Source of the DNA: Ceratothoa steindachneri
Taxonomy: Eukaryota; Arthropoda; Malacostraca; Isopoda; Cymothoidae
Assembly: GCA_963969495.1 (NCBI GenBank)
Contig: OZ018329.1
Location: 142,952,021 to 143,016,020, forward strand
Direction: 5' to 3'
Length of the DNA stretch: 64,000 nucleotides
Shown here: positions 1-12,146 of the stretch, piece by piece
Layout of the letters: every line of letters starts with the position of its first letter
Numbering within the stretch: the first letter of the stretch is position 1
Made by a program: the position numbers and the translations under genes
The notes under the pieces: generated by a model
What the model saw: the letters and a program-made list of their open reading frames with translations, nothing else
Told to the model about the DNA's origin: nothing
The model's database searches: none

Positions 1-204
1 CATATTTAGAAAGTAGCTGAATGAATGTCTTGATGATTGTAAAATGCAATAGTAGTCCATCCCGGAAGATAAACTGAGACGAAAGTCAATTAATAAATAA
101 AGTTGCTTTGCTTATATTAGTTTTGATCAGTTAGCGATGAGTCATTAAGTATGATACATCACCACACTGATCACATAAAGATATCAAAGCAAGCCAATGA
201 TGAT

Positions 205-805
205 ATAAATATTCTTATCTAATAAAATAACTCGTGAAACATTAGAAGACCTACGCCGTGTTTTTAGTATTAAAGAAAACAGTACTAATGGTGTTTTTAG
301 GTATTTTAGTCGTCATATTTACTTTGGGGTTGGCGCGAAAAGTACATATTTCTAAACGAATTTACCTTAACTGGGTCAAAAGAAATTAAAACAAGTCCAC
401 CTTGCCTTCTTTTGATCTGAAAAGAAAACCATGATTTCAACCTAATGCTAGTCTTCGAATTGCTAATGCTACTAGGTGATTAAAAATAACTCTTCCCACA
501 ATTAAAAGGGTGGATGGAGGCGAAGCCCCAATTTGAAATAATTACCTTAGGCTTCAAATAGAATCCGATAGCCTAGCATTAGGTTGAAATCATGGTTGCC
601 AATGTTTGAAATCAGGAATTATTATATTAATTACATTTTCACTCCATCAATGTGAAGTAATATGTACTTTCCTTGGTCAACCGAAACTATATATGACGAC
701 AACAATGCCTACAAACAGCATAAGTACTCTTTATAATACTAAAACTACGGCGTAAGTCATCTTAAGTTTCACCAAGTAACTATTCTGCATGCCAATCTCA
801 TGATG
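205..805. repeat. Long imperfect inverted repeat (foldback element)
   Basis: The left arm (about 205-452) and right arm (about 573-805) are reverse complements of each other. The inner 25 bases (428-452 against 573-597) match perfectly. Farther out the match is imperfect but continues: the block around 245-345 ending in 'tagtcgtcatat' matches the complement of 690-770. The loop is about 120 bp. No open frame or transposase is visible, so this looks like a non-autonomous foldback or MITE. The outer limits are approximate, and I did not find a clean target duplication. Confidence 0.6.
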
Positions 806-1084
806 ATGCTTACTATAAATATACATACTTAGAGCCTTATTAATATGAAAGTACCTCTATTTGTATACATTAAGGGTTAACACTCTTGTATGCTTCTGTA
901 ACACTTTCTTTGCAAGAATATCTATTATAAAATGTGTAGGATGTTGTATCAAAATTGTAAGGGAATATTTTCCCTTTAGGGGCTTAGGTTGAATCATTGC
1001 CTGATGCTAAAATTTCTTTCAACCTCACTTTGGAAAATGCTGTCGTGTTATGTTTCTCTCTATTGATGTAAGAACAAGAGCCTT

Positions 1085-1770
1085 AGAGTTAAAGGTGAAG
1101 CTCGAGAAAAGAGATCACAACAAATCAGCTGGTCCAGCCAGGTTTTCTACCACGCATCTAACTTTATCTTTATCTCTTAGTGATCTTTAATGCTTATATG
1201 GGGGAGAGAGAAATTTCAATGGACTTGCGGATGACTGAAGTGACTCCTATCTATAAGAAAATTAATATCAGCTCTTAAGATAATTATCGCCAAAAACACC
1301 TGATCTCTGTGATGTGAAAATTCTTATAAGGTGAAGGGAGCATTTGGATAACAGTAAACTGTAAATGGCTCCAAAAACGGGTTCCCTTGAATGCGAGCGG
1401 GCTTGACGAACTTGATCAGGTACTTTCACGGAAAAGAGTGAGAGAGATAAAAGCCATTGTGTTGAATATGCTCAACTTTGACTTTCAAAATGCTTTCGAC
1501 AAGGAAATTAGTTAAAAAGTAAAGTAGACAAGGTCATTGAAAAAAGGATTGTATGGCAGGTGACAGATGGTTGTGATGAACAGCCCAGCCTTACTCTCTT
1601 CGTCTGGAGGAGCGGAGTTCCTCAGGGCTTATGGTTATGCCCTCTTTTATTCCTCTTTATAGAGAAGAGAAGGTAATAATATCAATAGCTATGTCATGGG
1701 CCGACTTTTACACGATAGTAGAGTGGTAAGAAAGTTGTTAGCTGACTTACAACCTAAATGAATATAAAGA
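1085..1770 (+). pseudogene. Degenerate non-LTR retrotransposon RT fragment
   Basis: Translating the three forward frames gives pieces of a LINE reverse transcriptase in the right order. A block around 1100-1150 resembles the pre-RT 'NKSAGP' segment. 'YRQKHLISV' near 1290 resembles the 'NYRPISL' motif. 'DFQNAFDK' near 1485-1505 matches the first catalytic-aspartate motif. 'SGVPQG' followed by 'PLLFLFI' lies at about 1610-1660. Several stops and frameshifts separate the blocks, so no protein can be made. Jockey- or CR1-like is likely. The 5' and 3' ends are not visible. Confidence 0.6.
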
Positions 1771-2219
1771 CGTGAGCCACTTTTATGCTACATCAAGAAT
1801 TACTTCAGTTTTTTAAGCATGGAAATTGTTCTTCCCTTTTATAACTGATTGGAAATTCATTCGAACTCATTATTTTTTGTCTAAAAATATTTTACTTACT
1901 TTTCAAGCTCATTTATTGATTAATAAATTATATTAGTGAACATGTTTATTATTTTAAAAAGTTTAATATGTTGGCTGCGCAGAGGCCGATCATTCAGTGA
2001 AATTGAGTGTCCTCACTTTCTTCATAAGATTAATTTCTAAGTTCATGATTAAATTTCGTTTTTCGACGCTCGATTCTTTCTAATATTAAGAAGTCTTTTT
2101 GAATTTATGGACATTAGAAATCCCCTGCATATCTATTCTAAATGACATATTTCAAGAACATTATGTTAGGTGAATAATATATTTAAATTTAAATGCATAA
2201 TGTCTGGTAAGGAATCCTT

Positions 2220-2720
2220 GAACCCTTTTAGGCTTTTTGACGTTCATTTTTTTAACAATTTTACATCATTCGAGATTAAAGCACCTAAATCATTTTCTGG
2301 TTACTGGTTAAAATTTAACAACAGATATTATAATCTTATTTGAGATTATCATGACCTATTTCCATTACCTTACACTTGTCAACGTTCAATTGCACATGCC
2401 ATTTTTTGGCCAATTTTATTGCTTTTTATACGTTTTTTGTAAGTTTTCACAATCAGTAAGATATTTTGTTCTATTATAAAGCTTCATGTGATCAGAAAAT
2501 TTGTAATTTTAAAAAATAAATTTGTTTCAAGTTTGTGTATTTATATTATTAAAAGCAATGGTGAGAAACTATTTCAATTCACCAAAACCTGCCTACGCTT
2601 TTCTAGCTAGTCTTCAATTGATTATAGTTGCTGTCATCTTTGACACTGTTGTATGTAAAACGGTGCCAATATCATTTTGAGATCGAAATAAGCTACATCT
2701 ACAGATCTATCTTCTTTGCC
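2220..2720 (-). pseudogene. Degenerate CR1-like LINE RT fragment
   Basis: Read on the minus strand, 2720 to 2640 gives 'SVDVAYFDL', resembling the RT motif with the first catalytic Asp. About 2500 gives 'KFSDHMKLYN', the position of the family's 'FADDTKL'. About 2380-2420 gives 'KKWHVQLNVDKCKVMEIG', which matches the conserved block after the catalytic aspartates. The catalytic Asp pair is mutated and several frame breaks are present. It is oriented opposite to the RT relic just upstream, so it is an independent insertion. Confidence 0.6.
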
Positions 2721-2729
2721 CCGCAGAAG

Positions 2730-4005
2730 GGTAACCTTATGTAACCTTATTTATAATATAATAATTCAAGAAAAGGGACATTTATTTTTTAATTATCGAT
2801 CAAGATTAAAAGGAGAGTTCATTTCATTTTAACAAAAATTTATACAATTTGGCTAAAAAGTATTTGCTCTTATTATTATAAGCACGGTTCCCAAACATTG
2901 AGGTCATTGAAATTTATTATTGAGGTGGAATTTAAAAAGTTCTATATCCTATTTTAGGAAATAAATAGAAATATAATTAAAAAATGAAAAATAATAAAAA
3001 TTTTCTATAAATTCCCTGATAAAAATGAAATGCATCGAGCAAGGGTCGAAAGAGCTATGTGATTTCGAGAAATCAAGCGATTTAAGAGCCCTTAAATCTC
3101 GAAGCTCCAAGGTTTTATACATAGAATAGGATTAATAGAGACATTACGTCAGAAAAATAATTATTTATTAGAAAACATACTTTGAAAGGCTGTGCAATCA
3201 TACTGTATCTAACATCTGAAAAGGTGCGTGCTGTCCCAAATCCCTCAGCCACAGTTGCATCACTACCTTGCTTAATTAATGATGAAATATTTGTAGTTAT
3301 TATATCTTCCAAGCATTTTCATTTTGCCTATCTTCAATTCGTTGATTTACTCCTTACAATTATTATGTAGGAAATGCCTTCTTCAGTTTTAGCTTTAAAT
3401 TTAAAAGGCATTCAAATGATTTGAACAAATATTTCATGGCATTTCTATAGCGAGGGTTTTACAAAGTATTATTAGATTGTAAATAGTCTATTCATTGTAA
3501 ATAAATATATTATCACATTTGACAAAAGCAAAAACAAAATTTTCTCCAATAATTATACATTCCATTGTCCTAAATGGTTTCACGAAAACTCTAAAAATAA
3601 ATGTGAAATTAAATGTAAAAGCAATTAAAGGTAAATTTATTTCTCCTTCGTAAATTAATAAAAATACAAAGAGCAACTCCTTATTCCTCGGGGAAAATTT
3701 AATACCATTTGTTTCACTTTTTTTTTTAATTTCACCTGTAACTTTTGCTGACTCATTTTTGTATAGAAGAATAAACAATTGTAATTTTAAATATGGTGAG
3801 CTTACGCGCGTTTCCCAAACCTGTTAAACTTTTCTTATCATTGTAATAGTATCCTAAGAGTAATATTTTGAGGAAAGAGAGGGGGTATCAGCCTTGAGAA
3901 AGTTAAGAATATTCACTATTCAAACCCGACTCTGCAACGCAAGAACTCTTCCATGACCTCATATTTAAATGTTATACGAGTGCCTAAGTTATGGTGGCGC
4001 GTTTG
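2730..4005. other. AT-rich stretch without recognisable content
   Basis: Only short ORFs of up to 96 codons occur here, rich in Phe, Ile and Lys as expected from AT-rich non-coding DNA. I see no motif, repeat or RNA gene. Confidence 0.5.
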
Positions 4006-4009
4006 TTAT

Positions 4010-5260
4010 TAATCTTAATGTATGTTCCTTTTTATTTTGCAAACACTAGGATTATTTTGGGTAAATGAACAACCTCTGACGTCCCCCCCCACTCTATCAG
4101 AGACCACGTGCGTTGGAATCCCGCCAGGGAGAACGTGATTTCCTGTTCGAACATTCACGAATTTTCGACTCCTGAGCGCATGATGCAAATATTCCCTAAT
4201 CCTGCAAACTTGTCTCAAGCCTTCTCCCCCCTCCCCGGTGATTAGGCGTGAAAGAGCCGCTCCGTCTCCCCCCTTGCTTCTTAATGATGAATCGACTCCG
4301 CCTCGCCTCAGGATTAAGATGTCGGGAGCTTGTGACTCCATTCTCCAACTTCCCCCGTCCACCAACAGAATCGGGCATACAAATACTCGGGTTGTTCTGT
4401 AGTTCGAGGAGTCTAGCCCGCACCTCAACGCAGTCCTTATCGTCTCAAGTTTAAGTAGACGCCCTAAGCGTTCTTCAGACAGCAAGACTTTCTACCCCAG
4501 TTAATCAGTAGCTTCTGTGAACGAAAAGCCTTTGAATTTGCTCAACTGTCTCCCTTCGTTTAATCGAACTGAAAGAAATCTCCATCGATTCCTTTTGAGT
4601 AAAAAGAGTTTCCTCTTCCACTAGAATTACGAGTAATCCCACATTTTCCGTCGAACGTTATCTTTGAAGATTGACTATCTTCATCGGAAGGTTGGTTCGG
4701 ATTGTGCGCCACCGGCCTCATTCGGATCGTGCCCCACTTGCCTCATCAGATGGTTTCCCACTCGCTTCCTAGCAAGAAGGACCTTCCTCTAAGTCAACCA
4801 CCTGTAAGACTGAAACCCCCTCCATTATTCGTATTGTCAAGTTCCCCCTTTTGATCTGAGCCTAGTAACATAAATCAATTAATTCTATTTCAGAATCCAT
4901 CATCATAATAATTATCAAGAGACTATTTCAATTGAAATAATTCTCTTTTGCCTATTATTATTCTTATTTTGATCTTTGCCATAAAAATTATATTTTTGTT
5001 GTTTCCTCTTAACTTACCTTGAACGATACTCTCGGCCTATTTAAGTAATCTCGCGAACCACTAATGCACTCTGTTTGATTATTAAGGATTTAAATCCCAA
5101 AGCCTCAAGTTTGACCTCCTAGTTGGTCGGTAATCCTTGCGAATAGTCTTTCAACGGTTCCCGTTGCAGTAGGTGATTAAGTCATCTCTCCACATAATAT
5201 AGGAGTAGTCTATGGTATAGATTGGTGTACCACGACATCTTGGTATTTATGTTTAGAACA
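4010..5260 (+). mobile_element. Diverged LTR-like block (family shared with 25555-26545)
   Basis: This block is clearly GC-richer than its surroundings. Its 3' half shares dispersed short matches, in the same order, with 25555-26545: a C-tract followed by T-rich sequence, 'aaaattatatttttgt', 'ccttga', and a terminal 'taccacgaca' (5229-5238 here). This looks like two old copies of one LTR family ending in CA. Beyond the end, 'tttggggcattaatccgg' at about 5276-5293 resembles an internal leader. A 156-codon minus-strand ORF (4015-4485) looks like a chance frame in GC-rich DNA. No target duplication or tRNA primer site was confirmed. Confidence 0.35.
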
Positions 5261-5263
5261 CGA

Positions 5264-5640
5264 CTTGTTGTCGAATTTGGGGCATTAATCCGGAGAATTA
5301 CCAACGCCTAAAATGTGCAAATAACCTACTACCTTTAACTTTTTACATCGTTGCTCAAAAAATACAACTCCGTAGTGATAAAAGCTGGTAAAATATTGCT
5401 TTATGTGCGAATAGATAAGAACAGACAATTGATTCTCTTCAGAACTACCTACGTGTCAGAGATGAGAGAGATCGAGAGAAAAATGTTAGCTGCAGCGCCT
5501 TCAATGGAGAGAGATACCACAGACACCTTTTTGTTTGCGCTAATGGAAGTGGGAAATCATGAGACGCCGTGGTGGCCTGAAATCTCACTATTGCAGAGAT
5601 CCGAGATAAGCTTGATAGCCTGAAAAAGGTCCCATCGGGA
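5264..5640. other. Possible retroelement internal leader, unrecognised
   Basis: A 90-codon forward ORF (5351-5623) starts shortly after the putative LTR end. Its product is unlike any gag protein I recognise, although its position would suit a gag fragment. No zinc knuckle or protease motif is present. Confidence 0.2.
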
Positions 5641-6430
5641 GTCGGACAAATTTTCGCCTCGATGTCTTAGGAAGCTTCTTGCGATCGTGCTAATAGGATG
5701 ACATTACTCTAGCCTGCCGATGCGTTGGACCATGGAACCGGCCCCTTCGGACGGAGGGTGAAAAACCCCGTTCGACTCTACTATAAATCCTCCGGCGCCA
5801 GAGTTGGAACGCAGTATCTGCCGCTTGCCCGCCCCGTGAGTATCTACCGCCACCCGCCTGTCAGTTTCCTCTGTCCCGCCTTTTCAGTACCAGCTATTCG
5901 CTTCCCGTTGGACTATGCACCATTTTCCGCAGAACTCCTCAAGCTCTATATATTCTCGATTAATTCCCGTGAGTCTACCTCGTACTCGTTCTACCCGCTA
6001 CTCGAAATAAAAGCGCCCATTCTCGATTCGTGTTCTAACTCGAAAACAAGCTCGAAGTTCATTCCATAATAGTCATTGTCAAGAGAGTATTATTTGAACT
6101 TTGCGCCAAAACAAGATTACTCCTTCGGACCAATTCTCCGAGGTAACAGCAACGCGTAACTCTCATATGCATCTGCTTCTCTCTACTCCCTCCCCAGTGT
6201 AAGGCTCCATGTTCGGATTCGTATATGTTCAAGGTCATTCGAGCGATCTTCGGTCAATATTGTTCGTTTGTTTTTAAGGCGACCGTCGCTGCCAAGTCTC
6301 CCTCCTTTTAGCCGCTGAGACTGGTGTACGAAAATGTGTATATAGCTTGTTTTAAAACCCCTTTTAACCTTGTTAATAAATATTAATTTGCATATTAGTA
6401 AAGTTATTTGTGTACCCACTTTTCTATTGT
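5640..6430 (+). mobile_element. LTR-like block with TATA box and polyA signal
   Basis: A GC-richer segment with a TATA-box-like 'tataaat' at 5782-5788 and 'aataaa' at about 6374, spaced like U3/R/U5 of an LTR. It carries no coding motif. It differs in sequence from the preceding LTR-like block. A second copy was not found in the window, so a solo LTR is an inference from composition and signal layout. Confidence 0.3.
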
Positions 6431-8195
6431 CCCGGCACCTCCAAGATAGTTAACTATTTGGCCAACTTTCATTTAGTTAATTTTCACTCTGCTTGTCTTA
6501 TAAATCTCCCACGCACATAGCTCTCATCGAACTCGGCTGAGAAACGCTGAAAGAGTAAACTTGACCATATTCTACCTCACCAGATAATAAAACAACGAAA
6601 GAAGATCAGAAAACCAAATTTTTATTGCTCAGATCTGAGTTTTTATTTTACTAGTTAGATCGGATACCGACACCATAAAAGTTCTTCTCGAGTCAAATTT
6701 GAACCAACCGAAAAAATACACATTCGAAAAAAAAACCAAAATAGTCACCACAAAAGTCACATTTTTAAACCTGTGACCTCTATTTATACAATTTTATTAC
6801 ATAGGTAATTAAAGTTGGTCTCAGAACGCAATTAATTTACTTATCAATTGTAACTTCACTCAAGCACTTTCGACAGCAAACTGTTTCTGTAAAAGATAAT
6901 GTTTAAAAAGAAAGTAAGTAAAGTTTAATTAACGCTCATATAAAATGGTTAGATCATAAACGTTAAAATAACAACCAAAATAACAAACTTAATTACTTTA
7001 CTATCTTTCAGAATTGAGTTGAAATATTGACTTTTCGTGATTTTATAGAGGGTCTCATAACTGCGCTGTCCTCATAATATTACCCTACCATGCGATCACA
7101 GTGATACGAAGAAGTATTTGATGATTTAGTAGCCTAAAATGCATGCGACTGACTTATTAAAAAAAAATGACCTAAATTATTATTTTTATTATTATAAACA
7201 CTACTGAAGTTGTACTGATAAAGAGAATCATAAACAACATTGTTTGGTATCCTGTCGAGAATATTACATATATGTATGTATTAATAATAAAATGTCTTAA
7301 GCGCTTTCTCACCCATGTTTCTGTATATCCAGCAGTAAAAAAAGAATGGGAAGGGATGAAACAGAAGAAAAAAGAGGTAAATCTGGAGCCTGTAGTACTG
7401 ACGAGAATATATTTTCCTCAAAGTTTCAAGCTAAAACTAACGAAGGAATCTTCCACCCAAAATTCATTAGGTGAGATTTCAATGGAAAGTAATTACAATT
7501 AGAAGAAGAGAAAATACCTGTAAGATATATCGCCCCAAATCATCTTGCGGATATTGGGGAGTGAATGGCCAGCTATCATCCAGATGTGAAACTCCGAATG
7601 GTTTCCCTGCTTCAACTAGCCTTTCATTCCACGAGACTGTTTCGAAGATGAAAGGATTAAACGATCCTCGTTTCAGTGTACCTTGTTTATTAGATTTACG
7701 ACAGGTTTGATTCCTCTTTTCTATTTTCCTAAAAAAAATCTGTATAGAAAGGACTTACAAATCCTATCTAAAGAGATGGGGTTCTTACGAAATATTATGA
7801 CACAATTATGTTTAGGAGAGTAGGCAAATATATTCATTAAATTAGAATGAATATACAAGTGAAAAGTACAATGAAAATCTGACTGTCCTTCAGGAAATTT
7901 AGAGCCTCCTTGTCTCTAGCTTGAATCATTTTACTCCTGAGTGTCAATCAAAAAACAAAACGGAATAAACTTCTTTGTGTGGTAGATATCTAGATATATT
8001 ATATTCAGGAGAGAAATATTTAGGGATGGTGAGTAATTTGTCGCCTAACTTACATATAAAAGAAAATAACACATATTTTATTTAAAAAGATATACATATT
8101 TACCAAAATTACACGTTAAAGACCAGAAGGATTATACTATTTATTTTATTTAATAAAATGACGATAGGTCTCAAACTGACCTCTAAGCTCCTTAG
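6431..8195. other. AT-rich stretch without recognisable content
   Basis: Two short forward ORFs (7272-7502 and 7471-7710) have no recognisable domain. No repeat or RNA gene was noticed. Confidence 0.45.
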
Positions 8196-8199
8196 AAAT

Positions 8200-8505
8200 C
8201 TATTTCAGGCCCTCTTCCCTATTTAGCCTAATGCTCTCGGAGAAGATAAACGGGAGCATAACGTGGTGCTTGCTACTAACCACATCCCATACCATTATGT
8301 GGCCCGAAACATCGTCTTCATGACTCTCGGTACAGCTGGCTGGACATCGGTTGTTTTGCAAGTTCACTACCTGGTCATGTAAGAAATCTCTCCCACCGAG
8401 AAGAAACACTCCATTGCCCCTAGCTATAGACCTCACTAATTTGTTGTCAAGGATGGCCTTAATCTACGCAACAAATTTGGGAGTTCTTTACATATCGGAA
8501 CACTT
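8200..8505 (-). pseudogene. Tc1/mariner-superfamily transposase fragment
   Basis: One minus-strand frame reads from a helix-turn-helix-like segment near 8500 ('RTPKFVA', stop, 'IKAILDNK') into the catalytic-core region: 'DQVVNLQNNR' followed by 'HIMVWDVVSS' and 'VMLPFIF'. This is the layout of a widespread arthropod mariner-like transposase, in which 'SVMVWGVVSS..VMPPFIF' follows the first catalytic Asp. The part between DNA-binding domain and core is shortened, and the second and third catalytic aspartates are absent. It is a remnant unrelated to the mariner at 24-25 kb. Family-level placement is from memory. Confidence 0.6.
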
Positions 8506-8689
8506 AGAGTCGTGTTTTCGGACGGCCGTACCATTGAAATCACAGCATTTAGATATATTGGTATTGTAGCTCCCAGCGGGAATCCTTGGCATCACTGTTT
8601 GCCTTCGCCACTTTTTTGGAGTATTGAATTAATGAATGCTATTGTTTCCTTGACAGACGATCTACAACAGGATGTGGAGCCGGTGTAAC

Positions 8690-10715
8690 AGAATACAGCG
8701 TTCGACGCCCGAATAAACCAACACGCTCCTTAACATTCCTTATGCCCACGCACTTAGTATTAGAAATAAAATCGAAGAATTTAAGCTTCCTGTAGAAAAT
8801 GAAAACTTCGATCTAATACTGATTTCCAAGAGTTGGACGGATATTTTTAATAGACTTTGTCGGTAATTTTGAAATCTCAAGTTAGAATCCCTTTTTCAAA
8901 GAGAGGTTTGGTAGAATAGGGGGCGGCGTAATGTTGTACTGCAAAGAAAATTCGAATCCTATCGAGGTTGCCGTGGAGAATCATAATGATGCGGATATTG
9001 TATGTTCGAAATCATTAGCTAGAAACATAGTATTCAACACTGTCAAATCAGCTTATGTTCTCCTCGCTCCATGAACATATTGGATCCACAGCTACAAAAA
9101 TAAATACTCGGTGACCTTAACTTTCCAAATGTAAACTTTGCGAATGCTACTGCTGACAGAGTTGGATTACAACTACTTCACTTCTTAGATGATAACTTCC
9201 TTATGCAATGTGTTGATCGACCTACGCCAGGAAACAATATCCTCGACATTATTTTAACGACAAATGAAAACTTGTTAAAGTCGGTGAACCGCTCGGAGAC
9301 AGCGATTACAGTTCTCTCAGATTTGAAATTGCTACTGGTTCAAACAGACTTAAATCGTATGCTGAAACCTAACTTTAACAAAGCAAACTTTAATGATTTT
9401 AAGGGTGGGTTAAAGAACGCCCTAGGTTCTAGGTCTAATAATAACAACACCGTCACTACAAAGTAGAATGATTTCATAACAAAATTCAGAAACGTTGACC
9501 AAATAATATACGTCCCAAGAAGTCATAAGCAAAAATCTACGGTACCCTAAAGTGGTGGAACAACGAGATCAAGGATCCAATCAAAAAGAGAAATAGGGCG
9601 TATAAACGTTGTAGAGATACTCGCAGAGCACATCCAGGCGAATTCTTAGAGAACTAAGAGGTGGTGTAAAAAAGGTAATTTGAAAATTAAAGAAGAATTA
9701 CGAAATCGAGCTAGGTAGAAATGGAAAAAAAGTCCAAAGATGTTCTACCAATATGTAAACAACAGAAACACGGCAATGGAGTCAATTATCACACTTAAAA
9801 AAAACAAATGGAGACTTATTATCTGACCCATGGGCCATTGCAAGATTTTAAACGGTTTTGTGTGTCAGTTCTTAGAACGGAAAACATCGACACCATTTCA
9901 GACATTGATGCACCAATAGTTACGGAAGAAGAATCATTTATGACTAGTATTCTAGTAAGAGAAGAAGACATAATCAAACATATCGAAAATTTAAAGCTAA
10001 GCAAATCGCTAGGCCCGGATATGATCCATCCTCGCCACCTGAACGAGTTGAAAGAAACGGTAACCAAGCTACTCACCACAATATCCAACAAATCACTCGA
10101 AGAAGATATCGTTCCAGAAGACTTTAAAAGTGAAAACTTTACTTAGATCTTTAAAAGGAGTGGCCGGCAAATCTCAAGCAGCTACAAACCAATAAGCCTG
10201 ACATCCCTAATCGGAAAACTGCTCGAATTTATTATAAAAGAGAAAATATGAACATTTAGTCAAATTGGGCATCATCCACGAGTCCCATTACGGTTTTACG
10301 AAAAACAAATCATGTTTAACAAATCTGTTAGAATTTTTTCAAACCATAATCGAAGAGTACGACACGAATAGAGCAGCAGATAAAATCTACTTAGATTTTC
10401 ACAAAGCTTTCGATACGGTCCCCCACAAGCATCTACTTAAGAAGATTGCCGCTCATGGAATCGGTAGAAAAGTATTGAAGTGGATTGAAAACTGGCTTAA
10501 CCAAAGAAAACAACGTACAGTCATAAATAGTCTCGAATCTTAATGGCGATACGCAACAAGTGGAGTGCCTCAGGTGTCCCTGGATGAAGGCATAGTGAGC
10601 CTATTCTCAAAATTTGCTGACGATACAAAGCTGGGCGGGAAATCAATAATACTTGCCGATCAACATAAAATCCAGAGAGGCTTAAACAGCATTGTGGAAT
10701 TGTCGTGCGTTAGCC

Positions 10716-10718
<3 letters not shown>
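8690..10718 (+). pseudogene. CR1-like LINE, 5' portion: endonuclease and RT
   Basis: Coding blocks in order: 'RNKIEEFKLP' (about 8765) and 'DLILISKSWTD' (about 8812) from the start of the endonuclease. Then 'LGDLNFPNVNFA' (about 9110), 'DRPTPGNNILDIILT' (about 9220) and the 'SD' of the endonuclease active site (about 9320). The RT linker is open at 9808-10146. RT blocks follow: 'SSYKPISLTSLIGKLLE' (about 10175), 'LDFHKAFDTVPHKHLL' (about 10392) and 'KFADDTKLGGK' (about 10609). About 13 codons between 'SGVPQ' and 'FADDTK' are missing. Frameshifts and stops break it into at least six frames. It resumes at 12144 after an insertion. Confidence 0.8.

Positions 10719-10719
<1 letters not shown>

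Positions 10720-10791
<72 letters not shown>
10720..10791. repeat. (TA)n microsatellite, left copy
   Basis: About 36 uninterrupted TA units. It interrupts LINE coding sequence and marks the left edge of the inserted segment. Confidence 0.97.
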
Positions 10792-10795
<4 letters not shown>

Positions 10796-12079
10796 TGTTT
10801 TATTATTTTTTAATAAACGAAATTACCTTTGACTAGAGGCGTTGTTTCGTGCCTTGGTGATCGCTTGAGGATCATCCTCTAAGAGTGCTAAACTTTATTT
10901 TTATTCTAAGTAATGAATAAAAGGGGTTTCTTTCTTGACTTTATCAATTATTGCCACTTTAACTCGTTGAAGGATAATTAAAACAGTGCTTTTACTAAAA
11001 AAATAGACTTTAATGAACATAAACCCTCTCACTAAATAACATACTAAAATACAGATCTAATACACTTAAAAAAAAAAGAAAAATGGGATTACTGGGCGAG
11101 TTCTCGAGGCTCGATTCGAGATAGAATTTTATGGAGGGGGACAATTTTAAGTTAATATCTTTGTCCTTGGCCAGACATCCAATAAACTAATTATTATGCA
11201 CGTTGACATAAACAACAGGATTATTCTTTACTTACATGAGGTAATGGAGATTAAATACCTGAGACCAGTTAGACTATCCTCGGAGATTTTGTTCCGGAGA
11301 GGCGTAGCTTGAGTAGTTGGTTGTTTGCTCAATAGATGGCTTTATCGACCTGCATTTCGATTTGACGGGTGACATCACGAGAAATCTGGATTGGGTGGAG
11401 GCGACTTCAAGCGAAAACTCCTTCTTTTTTTAGGCGGTGGGGGCCACCTTGGCCTCGTTTTCTTCCGGACGAGATAAAATCGTTGTCTTATTTTTTTCTA
11501 TCTAGTCGGGGTTTGTCCAACTCAGATAGAGTAAGATTCGGAGTCCTTAAACTAAGTAGATTGATACTCAATAATCTTGGAGCTCGAATGGCGCCGAGCT
11601 TCCTTGCTACAATCTGGCATTGTACAAGGACTGCAAGTTCTCCTTTACTTGCAATAAATTTGTACCGGTGATTTTTCTGTTTTCTTCTCGAACTCGAAAA
11701 ATCTTGTCAACCGGTGACTTTCTTGATTCTTCTGTTGCAACGAACAAAAAGCCCCGTTTACTCGAGGCAACCTGTTATATACCCAAATTACTCTGGCGGG
11801 GTAATAGGGAGGTGGAAGGGGGTCTCGCAAGGTGAGACCTCAGGTTGGTCTCCCGGGCTAGGCGTCCTGTAGCTCTGAGAGAGGGTAATACGAGATCGCC
11901 AGTTTGCACTTTCGAATTCATTGTTTATAAGTACACCCTCGAAGGGCCTGCCCCTTGAGCTAAGGTGAGGAATCTGTCTCCTAAAATTTACCACTCTGCC
12001 CTTTCTCCTATGTTACCAGAGACCATCAGAGGGGCAAAGGTAAACCCAGATATCTTTTGTTATTATTTCTTTGGCCTCG

Positions 12080-12083
<4 letters not shown>
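10792..12083. mobile_element. 1.3 kb insertion between two (TA)n tracts, type unknown
   Basis: The LINE RT reading stops at about 10705 ('NSIVEL') and resumes at about 12163 ('LQKWS'), so this segment was inserted into the LINE. Both edges are long TA tracts. The interior is AT-rich at left and GC-richer from 11350 on, with a TATA-like 'ttatata' at about 11773. The short ORFs have no recognisable domain. It could be a solo LTR or a non-autonomous element that targets TA repeats. The ends are too simple to define a terminal motif or target duplication. Confidence 0.6.

Positions 12084-12143
<60 letters not shown>
12084..12143. repeat. (TA)n microsatellite, right copy
   Basis: About 30 uninterrupted AT units immediately before the LINE coding sequence resumes. 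Confidence 0.97.

Positions 12144-12146
<3 letters not shown>

Noticed and set aside
4015..4485. 156-codon minus-strand ORF as a host gene
   Set aside because: Arg/Gly/Ser-rich translation in a GC-rich LTR-like block, overlapped by other long frames on both strands; no domain and no conservation evidence.
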